In this document: positions 42,419 to 54,726 of the stretch, piece by piece | Position numbering within the stretch: the first letter of the stretch is position 1 | Layout: every line of letters starts with the position of its first letter | From: Cordilura impudica | Lineage: Eukaryota; Arthropoda; Insecta; Diptera; Scathophagidae | Direction of reading: 5' to 3' | NCBI GenBank assembly: GCA_963682025.1 | Contig: OY821517.1 | Coordinates: forward strand, 93,865,946 to 93,929,945 | Length of the DNA: 64,000 nucleotides | Notes under the pieces: model-generated | Told to the model about the DNA's origin: nothing | Database searches by the model: none | What the model saw: only the letters and a program-made list of their open reading frames with translations | Made by a program: the position numbers and the translations under genes

Positions 42419-42918
42419 TAAAATGATAATACTTACAAATAAAACCGTTTCAGAAATTTCAGCACAGTTAGCTGCAATGGTCCCAATTATCCAGTGCAGA
42501 GCACTGTAAAATTTCCAATTCGATGGACTCCCCCAGAAGATCCTATTTCCTTTTTCTACTTTCTACAAATTTCAATATGTATTTTGTGTCAAAAAAGTTG
42601 TTGTGAGAGAAAAATGTTACCTGTATGTTTGCCTGAAATTTCTTATCCTGACATGCAATTTTTCCGGACTAAATTTATTGTATCTTTTCGCGCAGCCAAT
42701 CGGGGGCACGTTCCACCCACAGCTCTACCAGAACCAGCGCATCCATAGAGCACCACACAAAATAAGGAAGGAAATTTAAATATTTATTTATAAAAATAAC
42801 AAAGAAAACTCAATAATATACACTGTAGTTGTTAAATTAAAAATAGAAAACTAAATGAATATATTTTCTACAAAACGAAAAATGAAAATTATATAAAAAT
42901 CAAAACATACTTAAAAAA
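42419..42918. other. Spacer between two Helitrons, nothing recognised
   Basis: A small frame of 84 codons at 42494-42748 is cysteine- and proline-containing but matches no family I know. The last 140 bases are very A-rich. Confidence 0.45.
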
Positions 42919-44697
42919 TCTATACTAATATTATAAAGAGGTAATGTGTGTTTGTTTGTTTGTTTGTTTGTTTGTTTGTTTGTAAAGGGTAATCTCCGTA
43001 ACTACTCATCTGATCTTCCTGAAATTTTCACAGTCTTACTGCGGATATGGGAAGTGCTATAGGCGATAATTTTTAAATATTTTAGTGGACGTGGCACCTC
43101 CCACACAAAGTAAATTTTTAATATCATATACATATATTGAGTACTATGATAGGGAGAGCTTTGCAAATTTGTGTGAGGTCACCTAATGTTAATATTAGAA
43201 GCTACGCCGGAAATGGGTGGGATCGGACAAGTGGGCGTGGTACCTCCCATACAAGTAATAGTTCACTATTATATATTTCGAGTACTGTGATAGAGAGAGC
43301 TTTTCAACTTTGTCTGAGCCACCTATTATTAATGTGAGTAGTCGGACAAAAAACGGACAGTATCGGACCAATAGGCGTGGCACAAGCCATCCAAACTAAA
43401 TATAAAATGCCATATATCTGGAGTAATGTAATAGTGAGAGTTTTGGAACTTTGTGTGAGCCCATGAGTTATTCATGTGATTAGTTAGACAAAAAATGGGC
43501 ATGATCGGAGCAGTGGGCGTGGCACCGCCCATACAAAGTAAATATATGATATCATATAACTGGTGTACTTAAAAAGGGAAGCTTTGACACTTTGCACGAC
43601 CCCATCAGATCTTATTATGAGTAGTCGGACAAAAAATTGGCGGATTCACACCAATGGTCGTGGCACTCCCCATGCAAAGTAACTATTTAGTGTCATATAT
43701 CTGGAGTACTGCAAAAGAGAGAGCTTTGCGGCTTTGCGTGAGCCCACAGGTTCTTTGTATGATTAGCCGAACAAAAAAATGGGCGTGGTCGAAGCAGTGA
43801 GTCCATCAGATAAAATGTGAGAAGTCCAATAAAAATTGGGCGGGATGGGATTAGTGGGCTTGACATCTCCTATATAAAAAGTATGAAGTACTGCGAAAGC
43901 GACAGTCTTTTAACAAGTACATTAGTTATCAATGTGATTGGTCGTGGAAAATATATCGCCAAAATCAAAAATTGCCAAAAACGAAAATCGCGAAAAAATT
44001 AAAATCGCCAAAAAAATCTTCAAAATCAAAAATGGGCAAAATCAAAAATCGCTAAAAAGAAAAATTGCCAAATAATATTCTAAGTTCAAGGCCAATATTC
44101 AAGTGTTGCCAGATCTAATATGGATAATCCATCTTCTTCTCATGGGCAGCTACATGTACTTTGCTCCAGGGTAGGAACGCCGAAAAATCTGATAATTATT
44201 GTACCGAATGAAGAAACAAAAAACATTGTATATCAGCATCAGCGCCAATTGAAATAAAAAGTCTATACTAACATAATATAGAGGTAATATATGTTTGTTT
44301 GTAGGAGGTAATCTCCGTAACTACTCATCTGATCTTCCTGCTATTTTCACATAGTCTTACTGCGGGAGTGCTACACGCTGTAACTTTTTTTATCTACTTT
44401 TAGTGGGCGTGGCACCTCCCATACAAAGTAAATTTTTAATATCATATATATTCAGTACTATGATAGAGAAAGCTTTGCAAATTTGTCTCAGGTCATCTAT
44501 TATTAACGTGAGTAGTCAGACAAAAAAATGGGCGGGATTGGACAAATGCGTGTGGCACCCCTACACAAACTTAATATTAAATGTTATATATCTGAATAAC
44601 TCTCTAAGTGAGAAACTTGGTACTTTGCGTGAGCCCTCTCATAAAGATTCGTGGGGGCAGGGGGAGGATGTAGCGAAGCACACCAGGTTACATCTAG
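42919..44697 (+). mobile_element. Non-autonomous Helitron (plus strand), about 1.78 kb
   Basis: It starts TCTATACTAATATTATAAAG (A before) and ends TTACATCTAG (T after). Inside are a TTTG run, six to seven units of about 140 bases with 'tgggcgtggcacc' and 'gtagtcggacaaaaaa' phrases, then a 'caaaatcaaaaattgcc' block, and then a second start-like TCTATACTAACATAATATAG at 44266 that leads to the common 3' end. The element at 19569-21297 has the same order in the opposite orientation. It is non-coding. Confidence 0.87.
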
Positions 44698-44714
44698 TAT
44701 TTAATAAAATATTT

Positions 44715-47500
44715 AATTTAATTGTGTTACCATGTTGAATGTGAAATATCTTACTAAATCGTGAAAGAACTTTAAAAGGTCCTTCAAATGGTTGTTGCAG
44801 TCCTGATGACTGACTAATTTTAACAAATACGTAATCACAAGTACTCAAAGCTTTTGGAACCTAACTCTTATCTCTATTATGATGAATAATTTTGCAATGA
44901 ATGTGTGAAAAATGTTCTCTTAATTTAAGTGTTAAATCTGTATTCATCGTAATATTGTCAGATAGAACCAATTCTACAAGTAATTTTAATGTTTTACCGG
45001 AAACTAATTCAGCAGAAGAACAACCAATATCTTCTTTGATAGCTGTTCGTACACCGACAATTATAAAAGGCAAAAGTTCTGACCAATGAAATGAGCTGCC
45101 TGATGAAACAGTTGATGTCTTGAGTTGTCGGTGAAAATGTTCTATCATTCCATTTGCTTGTGGATGATAAACAGAAGTGTGAATTTTATGAGCACCAAGT
45201 AAACTAGTTAATTAACTAAATTATCTTGAAGTGAACTGTGTACTCTGATCTACAGTTATTTTTAGAGGAACAGCAAAACGAGGGACATAATTTTGTACAA
45301 AAGTATTTGCCATAGGTTTTGTTGAAATGTCTTTGAGAGGATAAACTTCTGGCCCGGTGTGTCCGTCTATAATTATAAGTAAATACCGAAAATCATTTGA
45401 AATAGGTAATAGTCCCACCAAGTCCATGTGAATGTGTTGAAATCTGCTTGGTGGAATTTCAATTTTTTGTATAGGTGTGTTAGTGTAAATACCAATTTTT
45501 GATTTTTGCAGTTTGCTTCCCAATCATATTTATATTTCTTTTCGCATGTTAGCCAAAAATACTTGGATTGTATTAATCGTCTAGTTGTTCTTATTCCAGG
45601 ATAAGATAAAGAATAAATTTTATCAAAAATGCTTTTTCGCATTGAAATTGGAACATAGGTACGAGAAGAATGATTTGAGATGTCACACCAAAATTTTAAT
45701 ATTTTATAGTATTTTTTTTTATATAAGCTGCTTGGTCGTAGTTTATTAAAACACAGTTTTATATTTTCCGCCAACGTTTCGTCAAACAGTTGTTGACATC
45801 TTCAGGGCTAATTTTTTATATTATAATACAAATATGCCATAAGTAAAACAATAGAAATTTAATATTTAAAACAGGAATCAAAATTTCTTTAAGGTTGCAC
45901 TTAAAACTTGGAGAGTTGATTAGTGATTTAAGTGTTTCTTCAGATTGTTGTTCTTTGAATAGTTTTGAAAAATTAATATCTGGTGTTGAAATTACATCAA
46001 TTTCTGGGAGACATGAACGAGCGTCAGCAACGATGTTTTGTTTTGTTAAAGGTTTGCGATCAGTGAATACAGTGAAATTTCTTCCTTCCAAAAAGTGTCT
46101 GAAATGTTTAACTGTTGGATATGTTGCTAATAATTCTCTATCGAAAGTTGAATATTTCATTCCTGTTGCACTGAGTTTATGTGAAAAATATGCTAGAGGT
46201 CCCATGCTTTTCTGTTGATTGCTGTAAAACAGGTCCAATAACAAAATTTGATGCACCAAAGTGATAGTTGAAGATTTTTGTCAAAATGTGTGAGCAGTGT
46301 ATTTCTGGCAAAAAGTAATCGTATATTCTCAAATGCAGTTGTCGATTCATTTGTCCAATTTAGTTCCTTAGATTTATTTTTATTTGCAGATGTCATTAAT
46401 AATTTCAACTGTATCTTTAGATGGTTGAATTCCTTTTGACGATATCTCATAACTGAGAAAATCTAATGAATATGCTTCGAAAAGACATCTAGTGGGTTTG
46501 ATATTGAGTCCGTAATTTTGGAGTAGAGTAAAAATAATTTCTAAGTGTTCTAAATATGTTCTAAAACAAAATCTAAGCCAAAAAATACTTCATTGATGAA
46601 ACGTTGATATGTTTGAGCCCCATTTCTAAGACCAAAAGGCATGCGTAGAAATTCAAATATTCCACACGGTGTAGTGAGTGCAGTTTTGTACATGTCTTCT
46701 TCAGCCATAGGAATCTGGTGGCATACTCGAACTACATCTAATTCTGAAAAAATATTTTTATCTTTGAGTTCAATATTTAAATCGTGAATGCGTGGAAGTG
46801 GGTAACGATCAGGTATGGTAATGCAGTTTAACATCCTATGATCGCCGCATGGTCACCAGTCACTTACTTCCTTTTTGGGAACTAAATATAAAGCGGATGC
46901 GATAGGAGAGTTAGGAGGTCTACAAATACCAATTTCAGCGAGATATTCAAATTTCGTTTTTGCAATTTTTAATTTAATTGGATCAAGACGGCGTTGTTTT
47001 GTAAATGGTAAAATGCCCTTAGTTTCCACTCTATGATCTGTATTGCGACTCATTGGCTTTGTGAAATCTGGTTCAGATAATAGTGAATTGAATAATCTAC
47101 CAAGGTTTGTGTATTTGTTTTCTAGGATTGGAAATTTGAGTGAGTAAATATCGCAAAAACCAGAAGTTCCTTTAATTTGTAATTTGATTGTGACAGCAGT
47201 AATTAAGTTGTTTTTGATATCTGCTATGATGCCAAATTATCCTAACAAAATTTGCACCGATGATTGGTGTTGAAACATTTGCTAAAAGAAAAGGAAATTC
47301 AAAATCGCAACGTAAACCAAAATCAATTTTGAGAAGTTTTGAACCAAAAGTTTCTATGGTTGAACCATTTTCAGCAGTTAAATAAATGTGGTGTTTGAAT
47401 TTGGAAGATAGTACAACGGAGAATACTGCACCTGTAACTACCAGAAAATTCAAATTATTTGACTTATCATCTCTCACCGTCATAATGCAATTCATAAATA
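44715..47500 (-). pseudogene. Ty3/gypsy-like Pol, broken, minus strand
   Basis: In minus-strand order: protease remains at 47172-47495 (the usual DTG centre reads VTGAVFS); reverse transcriptase at 46550-47053 with RRLDPIKLKIAKTKFEYL, CITIPDRYPLPRIHDL and MPFGLRNGAQTYQRFI; RNase H at 45870-46259 with FSHKLSATGMKYSTFDRELLA; and integrase at 44861-45690 with a RRLIQSKYFW zinc region, FQHIHMDLVG and DQSTQFTS. At least seven frame breaks occur. The YxDD catalytic loop is missing: GLDFV runs almost directly into EHLEIIF near 46550. LTRs are not found. A Helitron adjoins the 3' side and a Penelope shard sits between RNase H and integrase. Confidence 0.82.
45705..45857 (-). mobile_element. Penelope-like shard inside the gypsy relic
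   Basis: A 153-base insert is bounded by the direct repeat TTTAATATTT (45695-45704 and 45858-45867). On the minus strand it carries CTGAAGATGTCAACAACTG followed by TTTGACGAAACGTTGGCGG, a phrase typical of Penelope-like element ends, and a short coding piece at its 3' side. It parts the RNase H and integrase regions of the gypsy gene. Confidence 0.6.
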
Positions 47501-48056
47501 ATTAATAAAACAGCAAGGTTTGATGCATTTAATAGCGTTTTTATTAAATTTTCTATGATACCAACATATATTTTTAACACGAGAATTAGAAAATTTTTAT
47601 TTAGAATATCTGCTATGATTTGATGGATTCCTTCCTTGAGATCTTGAACTTGTTTTAATATCTGTTATATCAAATGAAATTGATTCAAAAATTTCATTGT
47701 TGAAACACAAACAAATTAAAAATAAATAAATATACAAATTTATATAAAAGCAAATAATTGTGTAACCAAATTGGCGATCCCACGAACCTTTTCAAGGACT
47801 ACCCAACAAAAAGATTCTTCAAACTTGAAAGGTCCACAAAAAATGAAAGGACCTACAAATATACAAAAAGGACATATAAGTAACTTCCTAAAAAAAAACA
47901 ATACAAAAAAAATTTTAATGGAAAGAAATTATATTGTGTTTAACTTGTTTATGCAAATTATTATTAAGGCTTTTTAAATTTAACTGCTTGACGCACTAAG
48001 AATTGTTAGAAAAGCGGAAACTCTGGTAACTGGTACAATCACAAAATCTTATACAA
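47501..48056. other. AT-rich interval, nothing recognised
   Basis: This probably includes the 5' side of the gypsy relic. A few repeated 'aaaggacctac' phrases occur near 47820-47880. No gene is seen. Confidence 0.5.
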
Positions 48057-48710
48057 CAAGTAAGAAAATTATAGTCGGCTGCAGATATGAAAAAGTTCAT
48101 ATCGGATGCTATATCTATATAGGGACTTGGTCCAAAATTGGTCCGATCCTGATCATGTTTGGTAAAGTCTCTTGTATTTTGCAAAAATATATACAAACAA
48201 AATTTGAGAAAAATCAGTGCAATATTTTTGTTTTTTAATAGATTTAAGTGAAGATCGGGAAGCAGCTCTATATGGGGTCAAAGGGATCATTTTTGGACTA
48301 CTCATTAATGGATGTAATGAACGCATACACACCCAATTTGAGTAAGATCTATATGACAATTTGGATCTTATGGCAATTTATGTCGATTTCATAAGGGTAA
48401 TTTGTATGGGGGCTAGGTCTGAACATGGACCGATTCTCACCAATTTCAACAGCGTTCATCCCATGGCCGACAAAAGCTTATGTACCAAATTTCATCAAAA
48501 TACATTCATATTTGCGACCTGCAGTTTGATTACAAGCTTTACATGGACACACAGACGGACGGACGGACGGACGGACATTGTTAAATCAACTCAGAAAGTG
48601 ATTCTGATTCGATCGGTATAAGTAAAGATGGGTCTAGGTCAAATATTTTTGGTTGTTACAAACAGCAGCACAAAGTCATTATACCCAAACCACATAGTGG
48701 TATAGGGTAT
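48057..48710 (-). mobile_element. INE-1-like element (minus strand) with a small deletion
   Basis: It begins CAAGTAAGAAAATTATAGTCGG on the plus strand and then jumps to CTGCAGATATG, so about 110 bases, including half the terminal palindrome, are missing. It ends at the family's first bases (CCACTATGTGG in reverse, then TATAGGGTAT). The GGACGG run is at 48556-48574. Confidence 0.82.
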
Positions 48711-49629
48711 AAATACATGCGTACGAATGTAATGTCCGCAACACAGGGTTTACCCATATATTAAAACTATAAAATCAATTGGTATGGAAGGTAAATATCT
48801 AACAAACGTGTGTTGTGAATAAGTCAATCGTTCCCGTGGTTAGGCTTTGATGCACATACAACTGAGGGATGATACACCCAATTTTTCTTAACATCAGCCA
48901 AATTTAACAAATAACAAGTAACTGTTAAGCCATAAACCTCTTTGCTGTTTTATATGTTTAAGAATCCATTGCAAAAATTAAAAAGCCAACTTGCTAAAAT
49001 ACAGATAGCAAATGACTACCAAATTGAATACGTTAATGTTCTTTTATTATCCTGATACGTAACCCAGTATTCCCTCCTTAGCCATTGTTAGTATTGATGA
49101 TGATGATCATTCAGTTCATTGTTTGAATGAAATATATCTTTGATTGCATTTTGATTACATGTACGGTACACACACTTCTTTGAATTTGGTGCATATTTGA
49201 TGAATAAATATTATCTTTTAGTAAATGAAGTGTATGCGGCTTGTTTAGGTCTAACTTGTGTAATAGGAAAAGATAAATTTGTGCATAGTTGTATTAATAA
49301 TGTACATGAAGTATCCAGAATTTGATAATACTGTTACATGTTATTGCATCATTAGAATAAGGAGTTTTCGGCGATCAGTTTTGAGCAAAGGTCTTGAAAA
49401 TGGCTTGAATGTCTGCCTATTTTGCCCTGTAATTATATTTGGCAGTTTTATCAATCGAGAAAGCAAATAAAAGCAACAAAATATAAGCCGCGAAGTAACA
49501 ATTAAGAAATTAAAATTATTGAAGATATTAGCAAAAGTGCAAGTGCAAGTCAAACAGATAAGTTACAAAAAAAAAAAAAACGTGACTCGAATGTCTGTAT
49601 GTATCAATAATGCAACAAAAAAAGAACAG
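48711..49629. other. Interval with nothing recognised
   Basis: No gene above chance length and no repeat match seen. Short GATGAT repeats occur near 49095. Confidence 0.5.
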
Positions 49630-51320
49630 TTTATTTATTATTCCGTTTCCTGCATAACAACACTAAGCATCTTATAATTAAAGTGCAAGACCAATAGGGT
49701 GATATTTTTAATAATTTACAACTTTTATCAAAATTAAACAACATAATTAATTGAGAAACTCGTTTCCTAAAATGTTTTGCGTTGCTTGCGTATTGTATAG
49801 TTGGCGGTAGCTAGTTCCAAAAACGAATACATGGAATATATAAGTGTCATTCGGAAACTAAATTTCTATTTAAATTATAGAATTATTTCTCCCTGAATTT
49901 GTGTAAATATAATCTTATGCATCAGTATCAACGAACGTTTTTTCATGTGGTTGCCAAAACTGCTAGACGTATCTTAATATAGAATTGAACGTAGTTGTTA
50001 ATTTCCTGGAGGTAATAGGATCAAAGCTAACAAATATTTCGCATCCGTACATTAAAGTTAGAATTAGAGAGGTTTTTGCAAGTAGATCCACTATGGTCGC
50101 AGCAGTGCTTAGATTAGGTGATAGTTATATTGAATATCATTCCAAGATTTTTGGTAAGGTGTAATTGCGAGATAATAAGGCTATTTAAAATAATATCGGG
50201 TTTAACTGATGCATTTAGACTTTGATGGATTGCGAGATACCTCATTTGCCATAGTCCTTAAATAAATTCTTCAAATTGACTGCAGACGTAAAGTAGTACA
50301 TTCTCAGCATACATATGGACTTTATAAAAAGAAAGTTGTCTTGACACATCATTTATTTGTACAGCAAAAAAGCATGTCCTAGAATCGAACTTTGTGCCAA
50401 AAGCACATTTAATATTTTGTTGTTACGGTAAACGCATTGTTGTCGATTTGTATAACTGTGGTTTTCTGGAATAACCACGTATGTCCATTTTTGTCAGTTT
50501 TGAGTTAACGGTGCCAAATATATTTATTTTTAATGCTCATTAAATGTGTTAATTTTTTTTTTTTAAATTACCATTTCTGAGTTTTTTCTTTAAATAAAGA
50601 CGTAACTTCAATGTTTATTAAATTAATTTGCAGCACTAACGACGTATGTCAACCTACGTTTGATCGCTGAGAAACTATTTTCTCAGAAAACAACACATAG
50701 CGACACACGTTATTATTAATGAAAAAAAAAATGCAAAATAATTTTGGATTATTTTTCAATTTATAACCACTCATAAAAATTTGTGTGTTTATTTCTGTAA
50801 TTTTTTGTTACTATTATTCTTGATACCTTGTTATATTCTCATCCCTAGTCCCGTTAACTTTTTGTTGACGAACAAAAAAATCCATTTTTCAAGCAACAAC
50901 AACTTATGTCGACATGGGTGGTTGCATTGCTAGCTTTCTTTTTCAAAGAAAACGACGTTTGTCGAGATAAGTTGTTTTATCTGCACAAACTTTAAGTGTA
51001 ACTTACATATTGTTTTTTCGTCCTTCTCCAGGATCTATTCCTCTGAAGATTTTTTACTCAAAATTTTATATAAAGTATTTATTGCCCACATTTACAGGAC
51101 TTTTATTTAAAAAGCTCTAAAATCTTTATATCGAACCCATAATTTCAAATATAACGTTTTTTTGCTCCCCTGAACATTTTGGTTTTATGACATACGCGGT
51201 TGTTCTAGAAAACCACAGATATAAGAAGATATAAAGCGAGTTGCAGGAGGAGAAAAACCAAAAACTTTCTTAGCTTCTTCTTTCTTTTTGTGTGTTTTTC
51301 CTTAAATTAATATGGCCTAA
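49630..51320 (-). pseudogene. Second copy of the LINE at 15640, split by a MITE
   Basis: On the minus strand, 51225-51320 and then 50450 down to 49630 follow the LINE at 16270-17480 closely. Examples are 'ggtttttctcctcctgcaac', the block RQLSFYKVHMYAENVLLYVC against RKLSYCKVHMYADDVQLYVC, and the 3' end 'cttatgcaggaaac'-like tail. The catalytic YADD has become YAEN. Frameshifts are frequent. The interruption at 50456-51219 is a precise insertion. Confidence 0.82.
50456..51219. mobile_element. 764-bp MITE with 30-bp inverted ends and TATAA duplication
   Basis: The left end CTGTGGTTTTCTGGAATAAC continues CACGTATGTC. The right end is its complement with three differences in 30 bases. TATAA flanks it at 50451-50455 and 51220-51224, and the LINE on both sides joins up when the insert is left out. 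Inside, the phrase ACG(T)ATGTC or close variants recurs (near 50643, 50905, 50955). There is no coding capacity. The superfamily is not determined. Confidence 0.82.
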
Positions 51321-51349
51321 AGCTATAAATGTAATGAAATGATGTTTAT

Positions 51350-53580
51350 TATAGTTTTTTCACGATGTTTCGTCGATTTTTTTTCGACATCTTCTGGGGA
51401 TCGTCTTTTAATTAAAATTATACAAACATAATATTTTACAAAGTAATATTTCACTTCAATGTGTTATTACATTTAAGATGTAGATATTATATTTAACATT
51501 TATCATAAAACATATATGAGCATGAAAAATTATAACTCTTAGACATACATACATTAACATGCCATAGGTTAATGAATGACAACTTTGTAGTTCGTATTTT
51601 TATTGTTTGTGTCCTCTTTCAAATTCATGGTTCGTTTAATATTCTGCTTAATATATAAGCATTCTTTAGTGTACCTTTTACTTTCAATGTTTTCCTTGTC
51701 TAGTATCCTGATTTTTTCGAAATCAGCTGTGCGTCCGGTTTTTAATCTGTGCTGTGCTAATGTCGTTGTCTCTTTTCATTTGACGATATACAGTTGTTTA
51801 ATTTACGGGATGTAAATTATTTAAACGAGACTGAATAGGTATGAGGTTAACTGGGGTATGTAAATATGGGGAACAAATTCAATACTTATGGATACTTTCT
51901 TCAACAACTTACATGATTGGTGAATTCAATATCGACAAATGAAGGGATACAATGTTCTGTTTGATACACTTAAATGTAAATTTCGTTGATGTTTGTTATC
52001 TAAAAAAAAATGCTAATTTTTGATGATGTAATATAAATTTTGATGAAATGTAAATGTTGTTCAAATAATCCAATTTTTGTTGAAATATATAAAGGTTATG
52101 TTGGAGTAATCCAAATTGTGATGAAATATATTTTGACTGAAAGACTCCAAATATTGATTAAATCTATATATTGGTTGAAAGAATCCAAATTTCAATGAAA
52201 TATATAAATATTGCTGGAGTCCGCTTTCTGTCATGTCGTTTTGTGCATCAAAGATACAAGAAGAGGGAAGCCCAAGTGAAAAGCCGGAAGCTAGACGGTA
52301 AAAAGAGTTGCATTAATACTACGGTATTGTACCAATGGTTACTTGAATCAACACCTTCCAAAATAAATGGGTCGAAAGAATTTTCTCCCATTCATGTAGC
52401 TAGAGCTCTCTTTATTGTTCCTATGTTAACTATATCATATCCCTGTTTGTCATTTCCCTTACATCCTATTTCATACATGAAGTTGTTCTTTTGTTGCTTT
52501 TCTATTGGCTCCTTGACCTTTGTAAATATTACTCTGAGTATACGGTTGGGTTTGTATGCAAAGTTTATGTAATTGTTATTTTTAAATGTATTTATTATGT
52601 TTCTATTGTCTGTTAGACCAGGATATATTGTACATTGATAATTTTGCAATATTTCTTTTGTTCGGTGTGAGCACGTTGGATGTTATTTTCTAATCGCTAT
52701 TTTATTTCTTCTATTAATGAATTTAATACCTTTTTACCCGCTGGCATACCAAAAATATGGCTATATACATTGTCGTCATACACAAAATAGTTGTTGTCAG
52801 TTAGGCAAAATTCATGTCTCCAGGAATTTGGAATTTTAAATACATGTATCTGAAATTTTTAATAATGGGCCACTTTTTCGTAATATTCTTGATGGCAGTG
52901 CGGACAGGAATATTGGTTAATAGTGAAACTACATCAAATGATATCAATATCTCCCTGTCGTTGAGTTTTACGTTTTTTAATTCTATTGATGTTATATTCT
53001 TAGCATATAATATGTCTTATAATTCGACCAATATATTTGGAAGGATGATAACATGGTACCTGTATTGATGAGACGATTGGTCTAAGGGGATCCACGTTTT
53101 ATGAATTTAGGGCAATCCACAAATTCGGAGGCTGTCTGTGGTTGCAGAACATGTTAATTTACGTTTTTGCCAAATATCAATGATTTCTTTTTTGAATAGT
53201 TCCGCTATAATGTAGTTGTTCGTTTTTTGTAGTTTTGTCATTGTATCCGATCTCAGAGTTCTGTATGTGTTTCTATCTTCCAGTAGGCATCTCATATTCT
53301 GGTCATATTCGCTTTTGTACATTGCTACCGCCTTGTTTCCCTTATCAGCTTGTGTTCTCTTAAAAACTTAGTTTTTTTTTTCAAAAGTAGTATGCAGTAT
53401 GAGTTTGAATTTTTCGCTGAGTGTGTTTTTTAAATTTCTTTTGAAAGTAATGAGATTGTTAGCTAATTTAGTTCTTGCTGTATCTATCTCCTCATCAACA
53501 TCCTCCTCCATTGCTTGTTTTTGTCGACAGGTAGGGAAAATTTTTTTCTTAAAGTGATTTAGAATCACCAAAAAAGTAAC
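51350..53580 (-). pseudogene. Penelope-like element, broken
   Basis: On the minus strand, 53368-53571 and 53107-53322 give the N-terminal part. Then follow GLP-IHK...PLRPIVSS (53100-53050), IISFDVVSLFTNIPV (52945-52905) and FMYEIGCKGNDKQGYD followed by NIGTIKRAL (52490-52400). The last block resembles the GIY-YIG endonuclease of Penelope-like elements. C-terminal remains (RYTKECLYIKQNI) lie near 51640-51680. At the 3' end, AAGATGTCGAAAAAAAATCG and ACGAAACATCG (51370-51410) resemble the family's terminal phrase. Many stops are present. Reverse transcriptase and endonuclease are both recognisable. Confidence 0.78.
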
Positions 53581-53950
53581 ATTAGATGGTAATGCTGTTC
53601 CTTCTATGGGCTGTCAAAATTCACGTTTTGGAATTTGCAATAACATTGCAAACAGCTGAGTAGAAGTTGCGTTAGCGAAATCGTGTAATTAAAGTAAACC
53701 AAGAAAGTTAGTTAGGAAGTTTGGAACGCAAAACAATACAAAAGTTATTCATGTAAATATTAAGAATAAAATAAGTGAAGTTTAGTGTAAAATGTTTGCA
53801 GAATTTTTTTATGCAACAATTTTTTTTTTGTATAAAAATTGGTTTATTTTAGTGTTCATTGGAGTAAAAGTAATGTGGTATGCTTCGGTATGCTCGAATT
53901 TTTTTTTTTAAGTGAAAGGTTATAATATCTTATATAGTGCTCGAATTTTT
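53581..53950. other. Interval with a partial tandem duplication
   Basis: There is a GTAA-rich and AT-rich part, then TGCTCGAATTTTTT followed by AAGTGAAAGGTTATAATATC at 53891-53937. The second copy of this 47-base unit begins at 53938 and is interrupted by the next INE-1-like element, continuing at 54727. The front part may be the 5' end of the Penelope-like element. Confidence 0.6.
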
Positions 53951-54726
53951 ATACCCTATCCCATTATGTGGTTTGGGTATAATGACTTTGTGCTGCTGTT
54001 TGTAACAACCAAAAATATTTGACTTAGACCCATCTTTAATTATACCGATCGAATCAGAATCACTTTTTGAGTTGATTTAACAATGTCCGTCCGTCCGTCC
54101 GTCCGTCTGTGTGTCCATGTAAACCTTGTAATCAAACTGCAGGTCGCAAATATGAACAAATTTTGATGAAATTTGGTATGTAGGCTTCTATCGGCCATGG
54201 GATGAACGCTGTTGAAATTGGTGAGAATCGGTCCATGTTCAGACCTAGCCCCCATACAAATGACCCCTATGAAATCGACATAAATTGTCATAAGATTCAA
54301 ATTGTCATATAGATCTTACTCAAATTGGGTTTATATGCGTTCATTACATCCATTAATGAGTAGTCCAAAAATGATCCCTTTGGCCCCATATAGATCTGCT
54401 TCCCGATTTTCACTTAAATCAATTAAAAAACAAAAATATTGCACTGATTCTTCTCAAATTTTTTGTATATATTTTTGCAAAATACAAGAGACTTTACCAA
54501 AGATGATCAGGATCGGTCCATTTTTGGACCTAGTCCCCATATAGATATAGCATCCGATATGAACTTTTTCATATCTGCAGCCAAAATAATTAATAAAAAT
54601 CCCACTCAAATTTGGTTTTTTCTTATTTTATATGTCCAGGTAGTTGGGCCTAAGAGATAGGGTTTCTAAACGCATGGTATAGGGTATCGTATAGTCGGTC
54701 TAGACCGACTATAATTTTCTTACTTG
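53951..54726 (+). mobile_element. INE-1-like element, full length
   Basis: It starts ATACCCTATCCCATTATGTG and ends AGTCGGTCTAGACCGACTAT and CTTACTTG. It has an inserted-in-T-run context (TTTTT on both sides), an inner inverted repeat (ATACCCTA near the start, TAGGGTAT near the end) and a 3' perfect hairpin. This is the plan of INE-1/DINE-1 elements, which are thought to derive from Helentrons. The CCGTCC run is at 54087-54103. It is 776 bp and one of the best kept copies. Confidence 0.9.

Noticed and set aside
39765..42420. Possible CRISPR-like array because of regular repeats
   Set aside because: Repeats are directly adjacent without unique spacers, decay progressively and lie inside Helitron ends in a eukaryotic context.
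49279..49553. Two overlapping opposite-strand frames of 63 and 70 codons
   Set aside because: Short, no domain, and surrounded by repeat-derived sequence.
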